A stretch of 64,000 nt of DNA from CBDBIK01 sp965206145 (GTDB taxonomy: Bacteria > Pseudomonadota > Alphaproteobacteria > TMED109): positions 613,417 through 677,416 of the forward strand of contig CBDBIK010000005.1 of assembly GCA_965206145.1 (NCBI GenBank), in the 5' to 3' direction. This document shows, piece by piece, positions 1-6,870 of the stretch. The stretch's first letter is position 1, and every line of letters starts with the position of its first letter. A model generated the notes under the pieces. The model was not told where the DNA came from and made no database searches. It worked only from the letters and a program-made list of their open reading frames with translations. The position numbers and the translations under genes were made by a program.

Positions 1-896
1 AACGTATCCAACCCCTGGTCCTGGAGCTTGTAAGCTCGGAGCTTGTTGACCAGCCCGATGCCGCGTCCTTCCTGAGCGAGATAAAGGAGCACGCCGCCGC
101 CTGCTTTACCGATCATTTTCACCGCCCCTCGCAGTTGGTCGCCACAGTCGCAGCGGAGTGAGCCGAGCAGATCGCCGGTGAAACACTGGGAGTGGAGGCG
201 GACGAGAACAGGTAAAGCGGGATCAGCTTCGCCGATGAGCACTGCGATCTGCTCGGTACCGCCGGAGGCGGGGCGGAAGGCGATGATGCGGGCGTCGGGG
301 GCACCGTCCAGCGGTACGTGGGCGTCACTTACCCGACGGAGATTGAAATCCTCCTTCAGTGCGTGGCTTTCGACATCTTCGGCGGTTAGCAGGAGGAGCC
401 CACGTCCGGCTGTCCACTTCGTCGCCTGGTCTGGTCTGTCCTCGAGCGGCTTGACGAGGGCGGCGGGAAGCAGATTTGCAAATTTCGCGAGCTGAACGGC
501 GGCCTTGGCGCATCGGTCGGCAGGCATGGAGTGGGAAGTTTCGGCGACAGGACTTGGGGCACCAGGATCCGCAAAGGTGCGGACAGCATCGGGCCCCAAG
601 TCCGGGTTTAGAGCGAGAGCGACGACTGGACTTGGTCCTGGGTCCAGACCGAGTGCGCGTGCCCGAGATGCGGTGATGGCGAGCAAGAGACTACCGCCTG
701 GAAGTTTCGCCATCGCCGCCAGCTCGGATTCTTCGAGAAATTCGGTCGATCGTACGAGAGCCAAAGCTTCGCCTGCGACCAACAGGACCGGAAATCCGCG
801 ACGCAAATCACCCGCTGCTCGGTCGACGGCAACAATCGAATATGGAACTGCTCCCTCGCGGGCGGTCCAATTTTCCTTGTGAGCCGGTTCGGACAC
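1..896 (-). CDS. ribA: GTP cyclohydrolase II, partial (3' end outside window)
   Basis: First enzyme of riboflavin synthesis: converts GTP to the 2,5-diaminopyrimidine precursor, formate and pyrophosphate in the cytosol. Reading right to left, the protein carries RLHSQCFTGDLLGSLRCDCG, which holds the three zinc-binding cysteines (C-x10-C-x-C), and then YLAQEGRGIGL, the GTP-binding and catalytic stretch. About 170 residues precede the cyclohydrolase core; such an extension (a degenerate DHBP-synthase-like region) is typical of alphaproteobacterial RibA. I chose the GTG at 896, which has GGGGA shortly upstream; an internal start is possible. The frame is open to base 1, so the C-terminus is missing. 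It diverges from the regulator at 998. Confidence 0.9.
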   Translation of the reverse strand, partial: MSEPAHKENWTAREGAVPYSIVAVDRAAGDLRRGFPVLLVAGEALALVRSTEFLEESELAAMAKLPGGSLLLAITASRARALGLDPGPSPVVALALNPDLGPDAVRTFADPGAPSPVAETSHSMPADRCAKAAVQLAKFANLLPAALVKPLEDRPDQATKWTAGRGLLLLTAEDVESHALKEDFNLRRVSDAHVPLDGAPDARIIAFRPASGGTEQIAVLIGEADPALPVLVRLHSQCFTGDLLGSLRCDCGDQLRGAVKMIGKAGGGVLLYLAQEGRGIGLVNKLRAYKLQDQGLDT

Positions 897-997
897 GGGC
901 TTCCCCAGGAGATGTGCGAAACTGAGAGTATACTTCGGCAATATTGTCCCTTGTCCCCGCACACGGCGGCGGAGAAGGTGGCGAAAATGGTGGTGGG

Positions 998-1717
998 ATG
1001 CACGGCTGGCAGGCGGATTCGCGGGTACTGCTGGTCGAGGATGATGATTTGCTCAGGGAATCCCTCTCTGAACGCCTCGGCTCTCACGGGTTTCTCATGG
1101 AAACGGCCCTGAACGGTGAGGAGGCGCTTGAGCGCGCCGGTAGCGAGCGCTTCGACCTTATTTTGCTCGACGTTCGTCTTCCCGACCTCGACGGACGCCA
1201 GGTGTGCCGGAGGATGCGAGATAGTGGAATGCAGACCCCAGTGATCATGCTGACCGCAGCGGCCTCGGACACCGATGCCATTCAAGGCCTGGATTCAGGC
1301 GCGAACGACTACATCACGAAACCTTTCCGGGTTCCGGTGCTGCTTGCGCACATGCGTGCGCATCTCCGCCAGCACGAAATGACGGAGGATGCCGAGTTCG
1401 ACGTGGGGCCCTTCCGCTACCGCCCCAGTGCAAAGGTACTTGTCGGCACGGACGGAGGACGCATCCGACTGACCGAAAAGGAGAACGGACTTCTCAAGTG
1501 CCTGTTGCGGGCGGACCGCCCAGTCTCCCGGAGCGATCTCCTGGACGAGATCTGGGGCTATCATCCTTCGGTGGCGAGCCATACCCTTGAGACCCACATC
1601 TATCGGCTGCGACGGAAGATGGAAGTAGGCCGTCGCAACCCACGTCTGCTAGTGACGGAAGACGGGGGCTATCGCTTGCTCAGGACTCCCGTGCCTTCCA
1701 AAGACTGTATGCCTTAA
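998..1717 (+). CDS. OmpR/PhoB-family response regulator (orphan)
   Basis: Transcription regulator of 239 residues. The receiver domain occupies roughly residues 8-120, with the acidic pocket VEDDD, the phospho-acceptor aspartate in LLDVRLPD (about D58) and the lysine of YITKPF. A winged-helix DNA-binding domain follows (about 140-235), with LTEKENGLLKCL and the recognition-helix region HTLETHIYRLRRKM. A TTG at 944 would add 18 low-complexity residues; the ATG at 998 fits the family's usual N-terminus. No histidine kinase gene adjoins it, so the partner must lie elsewhere. A terminator follows at 1771. The signal it senses cannot be read from the sequence. Confidence 0.88.
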   Translation: MHGWQADSRVLLVEDDDLLRESLSERLGSHGFLMETALNGEEALERAGSERFDLILLDVRLPDLDGRQVCRRMRDSGMQTPVIMLTAAASDTDAIQGLDSGANDYITKPFRVPVLLAHMRAHLRQHEMTEDAEFDVGPFRYRPSAKVLVGTDGGRIRLTEKENGLLKCLLRADRPVSRSDLLDEIWGYHPSVASHTLETHIYRLRRKMEVGRRNPRLLVTEDGGYRLLRTPVPSKDCMP

Positions 1718-1770
1718 TATTAGTCGTTTTTATTTTGCGATGGCTTATTTATAGGCATTGACAAAGATTA

Positions 1771-1792
1771 GTCCTGAAAAAGGACGTTTTTT
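1771..1792 (+). terminator. Rho-independent terminator after the response regulator
   Basis: Stem GTCCT/AGGAC with loop GAAAA, followed by G and six T. It lies 54 bases after the regulator's stop and before the sigma-54 promoter of the ammonium transporter, so it insulates the two units. Confidence 0.65.
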
Positions 1793-1808
1793 CTTTATTT
1801 GTCTGTCT

Positions 1809-1824
1809 TGGCACGGTTTGTGCT
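1809..1824 (+). promoter_or_regulatory. Sigma-54 (RpoN) promoter of the ammonium transporter
   Basis: TGGCACGGTTTGTGCT matches the -24/-12 consensus TGGCACG-N4-TTGCW with one mismatch. The invariant GG and GC are separated by exactly 10 bases. The transporter's ATG is about 65 bases downstream. Nitrogen-limited, NtrC-activated expression is the normal arrangement for amt genes; no clear NtrC site was identified. Confidence 0.7.
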
Positions 1825-1887
1825 TTATTCCGTGTGTTGGGATTGCGGCCGTTCGGGCGCACCCTGTCACCTCGCACGGAGAAACCC

Positions 1888-3201
1888 ATGCTCACAAAAA
1901 TCCTATCCGGGGCGGTGGCCGCAGCGGCTGTCGTCCTCGCTACAAGTACCGCGCACTCTCAAGACGCAGCACTGTCAGCCGATACCGCGTTTATCTTCAA
2001 CACCTTTTCATTCCTCGTGAACGGTGTTCTGGTGATGCTGATGGCTCTCGGCTTCTGCATGCTCGAAGCGGGCATGGTCAGAAGCAAGTCCGCCGCCACG
2101 ATTTGCCTGAAGAACGTCGCTCTCTATTCGTTGGCAGGTGTCCTCTTTTACCTGGTCGGCTACAACCTCATGTACGACGGGATCGACGGCGGCTTCATCG
2201 GCTCGTTTGCGTTTTTTGATGTGCCCTCCCCGAACGCCGAAACCGCGGACGCAGGCTACGCTGCTGCTTCCGACTGGTTCTTCCAGATGGTGTTCGTCGC
2301 CACCGCTGCTTCGATCGTCTCTGGTGCTGTCGCCGAACGGGTTCGGGTCATCCCGTTCCTCGTCGTTGTGGCCGTGTTGACTGCCGTCATCTACCCGATC
2401 CAGGGTGCTTGGCAGTGGGGTGGAGGATGGCTTTCCGAGCTCGGCTTCTCCGATTTCGCAGGCTCCACGATCGTGCACTCGACGGGCGGCTGGTGCGCGC
2501 TGGCCGGGGTCATCATCCTCGGCGCACGACGTGGCAAGTTCGGTCCTAATGGCCGCGTGAACCCCATGCCCGCATCGGCGTTACCTCTGGTGGCACTCGG
2601 GACCTTCGTTCTGTGGTTCGGCTGGTTTGGTTTCAACGGTGGCTCGCAGCTAGCACTGGGATCGGTAGCGGATGCAAGTGCCATGGCGCGGATTTTCGCC
2701 AACACCAACCTTGCGGCCGCCTCGGGCGTCCTCGCCGCGATCATGACCTACTACGCGTTCTACCGAAAAATGGACCTCACGCTTGCCCTGAACGGCGCGC
2801 TTGGAGGGTTGGTGAGCATCACCGCCGAGCCTCTCGCACCCTCGTTCGGTGCGGCGTGCCTCATCGGTGCCGTCGGCGGCGGCCTGGTCGTACTATCGGT
2901 GCCGCTGCTCGACCGCCTACGCATCGACGACGTGGTGGGAGCGATCCCGGTGCACTTGGTATGCGGGATTTGGGGAACTCTCGCTGTTCCGCTCACCAAC
3001 GCTGATACGAACTTTTTAGCACAGCTGATCGGCATCGGTGCCATCGGAGCGTTCGTGTTCGTAAGCTCGCTCATTGTCTGGACGGTTCTCAAAGCCACCA
3101 TTGGTGTACGCCTTGACGAGGAGCAGGAACACGTGGGAGCCGATGCGGTCGATCTCGGCTTGGAGGCGTACCCTGAGTTCGCCTCGCCCTCTCGCCTCTG
3201 A
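1888..3201 (+). CDS. amt: Ammonium transporter, Amt family (with signal peptide)
   Basis: Inner-membrane ammonium channel of 437 residues. The N-terminal ~24 residues look like a cleavable signal peptide ending near ATSTAHSQ, as in many Amt proteins. Eleven membrane segments follow. Family marks include MLEAGMVRSKSA in the first helix, the pore region WQWGGGWLSELGF, the histidine in GSTIVHSTGGW, and WFGWFGFNGGS. The second pore histidine region reads DDVVGAIPVHLVCGIWGTL. The ATG at 1888 has GGAG upstream. A sigma-54 promoter lies at 1809. Its 3' end converges on a second, clearly different Amt gene across a shared terminator. Confidence 0.93.
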   Translation: MLTKILSGAVAAAAVVLATSTAHSQDAALSADTAFIFNTFSFLVNGVLVMLMALGFCMLEAGMVRSKSAATICLKNVALYSLAGVLFYLVGYNLMYDGIDGGFIGSFAFFDVPSPNAETADAGYAAASDWFFQMVFVATAASIVSGAVAERVRVIPFLVVVAVLTAVIYPIQGAWQWGGGWLSELGFSDFAGSTIVHSTGGWCALAGVIILGARRGKFGPNGRVNPMPASALPLVALGTFVLWFGWFGFNGGSQLALGSVADASAMARIFANTNLAAASGVLAAIMTYYAFYRKMDLTLALNGALGGLVSITAEPLAPSFGAACLIGAVGGGLVVLSVPLLDRLRIDDVVGAIPVHLVCGIWGTLAVPLTNADTNFLAQLIGIGAIGAFVFVSSLIVWTVLKATIGVRLDEEQEHVGADAVDLGLEAYPEFASPSRL

Positions 3202-3228
3202 TCCCTGTCTGAGCCAGACAAAAGAAAA

Positions 3229-3266
3229 CCGGGGGACGGGCCAAGCCCGTCCCCCGGCATCTTTTT
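3229..3266. terminator. Bidirectional terminator between the two amt genes
   Basis: Perfect 12-bp stem (CCGGGGGACGGG against its complement) with a 5-base loop, followed by a T run on the plus strand; an A-rich stretch (AAAGAAAA) precedes it, giving a T-rich tail on the minus strand. It serves both convergent genes. Confidence 0.85.
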
Positions 3267-3290
3267 TGAAGGCCTTCGGCGGAAAAAAAT

Positions 3291-4502
3291 TTACGGGTGG
3301 TAAGCCCTTTCGCCATGCGTCCGGTAATCGAGACCCTCGAACTCGGTCTCCTGGTCAACTCGTAGACCGATGAAAGCCTTGATCCCGTGGGCGAGGATCC
3401 ACGAAATGACCCCGCACCAGACAACGACGGCAACCACGCCCACGAGCTGGGTTACGAACTGGCCGCTGATGGTCATTTCAGAATGCCCGAGTCCCCCGAA
3501 GGACGTGGCTCCAAAGACTGCCGTGAGCAGCGTGCCCATGATTCCGCCGCCGCCATGGACGGCCATGACGTCGAGCGAATCATCAACACCGAAGCGGCGT
3601 TTGATGACACCTACCAGCCAGTAGCAAACCAAGCCGGCAAGTACGCCCAGCACGAGGGCTCCGATGGGACCCACGAAACCTGAGGCCGGCGTGATCGTTG
3701 CCAGGCCTGCGATCGCACCGGTGGCAATGCCGACCAGGGTCGGCTTGCCGTGGGTGACCCACTCGATTCCCGCCCACACGAGGGCGGCCGTGGCAGCGGC
3801 AATGTGGGTGACCGTGATCGCCATGCCAGCGTTGCCATCGGCAGCCAGCGCGCTGCCCCCGTTGAAGCCGTACCAACCCACCCACAGCATCGCTGCGCCG
3901 ATCATCACAAGTCCCGGCCGGTGCGGGGGTTCGGCTTCGTCGGGAAAACCGTGCCGACTGCCAAGCACGATGGCGAGAACCAGGGCTGCAACGCCGCAAT
4001 TTGCGTGCACGACAAGGCCACCCGCGAAGTCCTGGACACCCATCTCCGCCAGCCATCCTCCGCCCCAGATCCAGTGGGCGACAGGGGCATACGAGAGCAG
4101 CAACCACAGGCCGGAGAACAGTAGGACCGCATCGAACCGAATCCGCTCGACGTACGCACCGACGATCAAGGCGGGAGTGATGATTGCAAAGGTCATCTGG
4201 AACATGAAAAAGACCACTTCGGGGATGTTTCCCGCGAGGTCATCGGTTCCCATGCCCAGCAGGAGCACCTTGTCGAAGCCTCCGATCCACCCGGCGAATC
4301 CGCCGCTGCCGAAAGCCAGGCTGTAGCCCACGACCAGCCACAGGACCGAGACCAGGCAGCAGATACCAAAACACTGAATCAGCACGGAGAGAAGATTTTT
4401 CGAACGCACGAGCCCACCATAGAAGAGTGCAAGGCCAGGCATGGTCATGAACAGAACCAGTGCCGTGGAGGTGAGAATCCATGCTGTGTCTGCACCATTC
4501 AT
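3291..4502 (-). CDS. amtB: Ammonium transporter, AmtB type
   Basis: Inner-membrane ammonium channel of 403 residues, close to the classical AmtB. It begins MNGADTAWILTSTALVL with no cleavable signal peptide, then has MTMPGLALFYGGLVRSKN, HWIWGGGWLAEMGVQDF, GGLVVHANCGVAALV with the first pore histidine, and DVMAVHGGGGIMGTLLT with the second. The ATG at 4502 has GGGAG upstream. No glnK (PII) gene sits beside it, which is unusual, since amtB is commonly paired with glnK. It shares little detailed sequence with the other Amt at 1888, so the pair are old paralogues rather than a recent duplication. Confidence 0.93.
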   Translation of the reverse strand: MNGADTAWILTSTALVLFMTMPGLALFYGGLVRSKNLLSVLIQCFGICCLVSVLWLVVGYSLAFGSGGFAGWIGGFDKVLLLGMGTDDLAGNIPEVVFFMFQMTFAIITPALIVGAYVERIRFDAVLLFSGLWLLLSYAPVAHWIWGGGWLAEMGVQDFAGGLVVHANCGVAALVLAIVLGSRHGFPDEAEPPHRPGLVMIGAAMLWVGWYGFNGGSALAADGNAGMAITVTHIAAATAALVWAGIEWVTHGKPTLVGIATGAIAGLATITPASGFVGPIGALVLGVLAGLVCYWLVGVIKRRFGVDDSLDVMAVHGGGGIMGTLLTAVFGATSFGGLGHSEMTISGQFVTQLVGVVAVVVWCGVISWILAHGIKAFIGLRVDQETEFEGLDYRTHGERAYHP

Positions 4503-4582
4503 TTTTCGTCTCCCGATTGATCAATGAAATCGAAGGCACCACACCTGCGATTGGTCGTCAAGAGTATAGAGAAACCTCGCAT

Positions 4583-4611
4583 CCCAAGGCATCCCTGTGG
4601 GATGCCTTGGG
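4583..4611. repeat. Strong inverted repeat between amtB and tRNA-Arg
   Basis: Perfect 13-bp inverted repeat (CCCAAGGCATCCC) with a 3-base loop. It lies 27 bases after the 3' end of the tRNA and 80 bases before amtB. It probably acts as the tRNA's terminator, though no T run follows on the minus strand. Confidence 0.55.
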
Positions 4612-4637
4612 ACAGAATTAAAAGTCCGGGTATGCGG

Positions 4638-4715
4638 TGGCGCGCCCTGCAGGACTCGAACCTGCGACCTACGGCTTAGAAGGCCGTTGCTCTAATCCAA
4701 CTGAGCTAAGGGCGC
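4638..4715 (-). tRNA. tRNA-Arg (anticodon TCT)
   Basis: A cloverleaf can be drawn: acceptor GCGCCCT pairs with AGGGCGC, the D-arm begins TAGCTCAGTTGG, the anticodon loop is CTTCTAAG, the T-arm is GCAGG-TTCGAGT-CCTGC, and CCA is encoded (4638-4640). Confidence 0.95.
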
Positions 4716-4735
4716 TCCCGTGAAGGGGATTCTAG

Positions 4736-5035
4736 TCAATCTCGTCGATCGGGTCGGAAATTGTCTGCGTAGGGACGCACCAGGGGGCGTGCGGACCTAG
4801 GCTCCTCGATCTCGAAGGCAAGGCTGTGTCGTTTGGCGAATGCCTTGGCACCCTCGAGATCAGGGAAGGTGAGTTTCACTTGGTTCGAGGTGTCGGAAGA
4901 AGCCGTCCATCCCATCAGCGCTTCGACGGATCTGCGTCCACGTGGCAGGAACTCCATCCGCCAAAGCTTCGTCTTCCGGCGGCCGGACTGGGTGGCGGTT
5001 CGGGCAGGCCGCAAGATTCTCACGTCAGGTGGCAT
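4736..5035 (-). CDS. NDUFS4-like complex I accessory protein
   Basis: Small protein (99 residues) of the 'ETC complex I subunit conserved region' family, the bacterial relative of mitochondrial NDUFS4, found mainly in Alphaproteobacteria. It is expected at the matrix-arm side of NADH:quinone oxidoreductase. Recognisable family stretches are RILRPARTATQSGRRKTK, MGWTASSDTSNQVKLTF, AKRHSLAFEIEEP and YADNFRPDR near the C-terminus. It is a single gene 20 bases upstream (in transcription terms) of tRNA-Arg, apart from any nuo operon. It marks the left edge of the accessory island that follows. Confidence 0.85.
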   Translation of the reverse strand: MPPDVRILRPARTATQSGRRKTKLWRMEFLPRGRRSVEALMGWTASSDTSNQVKLTFPDLEGAKAFAKRHSLAFEIEEPRSARPLVRPYADNFRPDRRD

Positions 5036-5330
5036 AAGACTCCCTATGCTTGGTCGTGGAGATAGTCCCGGGCGAACCAGTCTCTACTGTACTTGATAGT
5101 TTACAGGGTTAACAGGGAGACCATGCTTTTGGTATCTGAATCCAGCATATAAAATCAGCAGATTGCCACCATTTTCCAGCTCCAGTTAACAGGGAAGTAG
5201 CTTTTGCGTATCAAGGAAACCCGGCCGCCGGAACAAGAAATGCTTCTCGCCGAACGGAACAAAATCAACGGACTTGCCCGACATCCTCATCACGGTCATC
5301 CCAAGTTGACAGTTTGGAAACCAACTGGCT
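5036..5330. other. Non-coding stretch with two GTTAACAGGGA copies
   Basis: No convincing gene. The word GTTAACAGGGA occurs twice in the same orientation, near 5108 and 5206. Together with the relics that follow this suggests the remains of an inserted element, but no recombinase gene or clear attachment site is visible. Confidence 0.4.
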
Positions 5331-5705
5331 GGCATTAACAAAGGCGAAGATTTCCCTGATCAAACCAGCCGTCCCCTTTACACGACTCATGCATTTTCTG
5401 CATGGTTTTGGGCCAATTTCGGAAGGCCTGGTCTGGCTCGTAACGGCCTTCTGATTTTGTCGAGACCGATGCGGAAGATGGATCTAGCATGGCACCATGA
5501 AGTTTTTGCGGTCGCTTTCGTGTTTCAAGTTTGGCGAACGCTGTCTTTGCAGCCCATGCCATGGTCAAAGCGACTAACCTGATCAGCAGGTCAATTTTTT
5601 GGCGATTGAGAGATGCGTGCCTCCAGATTAGACTCCCGGGTCTTCGCTTCTGCAAACAGGGATTCGATGGCCCAGCGTTTGCGGTATGGCAAGCTGCTAG
5701 AGGAG
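5331..5705 (-). pseudogene. IS4-family transposase, C-terminal remnant
   Basis: Reading leftwards, the fragments YRKRWAIESLFAEAKTRESN, KIDLLIRLVALTMAWAAK and a final stretch like FRIGLDKIRRPLRA match, in order, the C-terminal third of an IS4-type DDE transposase, including the YREK-like YRKRW...E region that carries the catalytic glutamate. The fragments lie in different frames, so at least two frameshifts separate them, and stops follow. The N-terminal two thirds are absent. Its right edge abuts the start of a DUF5681 relic read on the other strand, so the IS may have inserted there. Confidence 0.7.
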
Positions 5706-5937
5706 CATCGTTTCAAGCCAGGTCAATCAGGCAACCTCGCAGACCTGCCCAAGAGTGTGAAAAACAAGGCCCCGGTTGTGAGCGGATGGCGGCTCTGAAA
5801 GACCATCCTCGGAGAAGCCGATCGCGCGATTTCGGTGCAGGGCGGGGTGCAAGATATCACGGTGTCGACGGCTCGAGCAGCCGTTCGCTCTATTAGAGTG
5901 GCGGCGGTTATGCAACGGAGCTATTCACTTCGTTTGT
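5706..5937 (+). pseudogene. DUF5681-type phage-associated protein, decayed
   Basis: The stretch RFKPGQSGN followed by LPKSVKNKAP matches the N-terminal signature of DUF5681 proteins (normally RFKPGQSGNPAGRPKGxKNK). A later stretch, TILGEADRAISVQGG then DITVSTARAAVRSI, fits the next conserved block, but in another frame after a TGA. In intact elements this gene normally neighbours a phage or integrative-element DNA methyltransferase, as the relic at 5938 also does here. Confidence 0.55.
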
Positions 5938-6426
5938 ATGGACTGGTGCCATATGGGTGAGACGCTGGTAGCCGGTGAAGCCGTCTACAGCGAGTTCAAG
6001 AACCTCTGTGTGTGGGCCAAATCGAACGATGGCATGGGGGCACGTTCTGTCGCTCACACCACGAACTGGTATTTGCGGTCAAGGTCGGCACAGCATCTCA
6101 ACATCAACAATTCCGAACAGGGTCAGTCAGGCTGCTACCGGACAAATGTATGTGGGAATACGCCGGCGCTAACAGCTTCGGGCGTGATCGCGACGAGGCA
6201 CCCACCATGCACCCCACGGCTAAGCCTGTGGCTCTTGTCACCGATGCCATCAAGGGCTGTTCACGTCGCCGGCAGTTCATCCTCAATCCGTTTGTTGGTT
6301 CCGGTGCGACCGTGACCGCGGTCGAGAAGATCGGTTGACGGGTCACGCGTCCTCAAGCTCGATCCAGCCTACTGCGACACGATCATCCGGCGGTGGGAGG
6401 CATATACGGGCAAGCAGGCTGTGAGA
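5938..6426 (+). pseudogene. Phage-type DNA adenine methyltransferase, C-terminal remnant
   Basis: Fragments in two frames together spell the C-terminal half of an N6/N4 DNA methyltransferase common in alphaproteobacterial prophages: FKNLCVWAKSNDGMG, FCRSHHELVFAVKVGTA, WEYAGANSFGRDRDEAPTMH, PTAKPVALVTDAI, then NPFVGSGATVTAVEKIG, and after a stop LDPAYCDTIIRRWEAYTGK. The SAM-binding motif, normally DPFxGSG, has Asn in place of Asp. The ParB-like N-terminal domain and the DPPY motif are missing. It cannot be active. Confidence 0.7.
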
Positions 6427-6540
6427 TGTCGGATACGGTCTCAGTTTTGAGACCTCGGAAGATCAGCGCAGTGCTACGACGGTCCCCACCGCAACACAGG
6501 CACACGCTTGACCAATCGATACTGAGTTGAGGAACCGAAT

Positions 6541-6870
6541 ATGGGAAACGGCAAACACAAAGATTGCAACACAGATGCGGATGAACCGACGCGTGACACC
6601 TACGGGCGGAAGTTTCCCGGGCATATTCGAGAAGGGTCTTCGCATCGTCGCAAGGGCCATTGCAAACAGCATATCAATCCCAAAACTATGGGAATTTGCG
6701 AATTATATCAGGTGGTAAGACTAGGAAAACCACTCCCCGGCTCCCCCTGTAACGTATACGGGGGAACTGCTGGCCTCTCAGAACACCGGAAAGGACTTTC
6801 GAGGGATATCGAGCGAGATATCCTGTGTCTTGTGCCCCTAAAATTTGAGCATCATCCCCAGTTGTCCTGA
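6541..6870 (+). CDS. Hypothetical protein, doubtful
   Basis: Possible 109-residue protein starting at the ATG at 6541 with GAGGAA eight bases upstream. The N-terminal 40 residues are rich in Asp, His, Arg and Lys and look protein-like; the rest does not. Its end overlaps the end of the autotransporter gene on the other strand, which argues that only the beginning may be real or that it is another decayed fragment. No domain recognised. Confidence 0.25.
   Translation: MGNGKHKDCNTDADEPTRDTYGRKFPGHIREGSSHRRKGHCKQHINPKTMGICELYQVVRLGKPLPGSPCNVYGGTAGLSEHRKGLSRDIERDILCLVPLKFEHHPQLS

Noticed and set aside
608..1285. 225-residue minus-strand frame across ribA and the regulator
   Set aside because: It overlaps the clear RibA frame and the response regulator; its sequence has no family features.
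4637..5100. tRNA-Arg as the integration site of the accessory island
   Set aside because: The island lies on the 5' side of this tRNA, beyond the NDUFS4-like gene; integration normally occurs at the 3' end, which fits tRNA-Pro instead.
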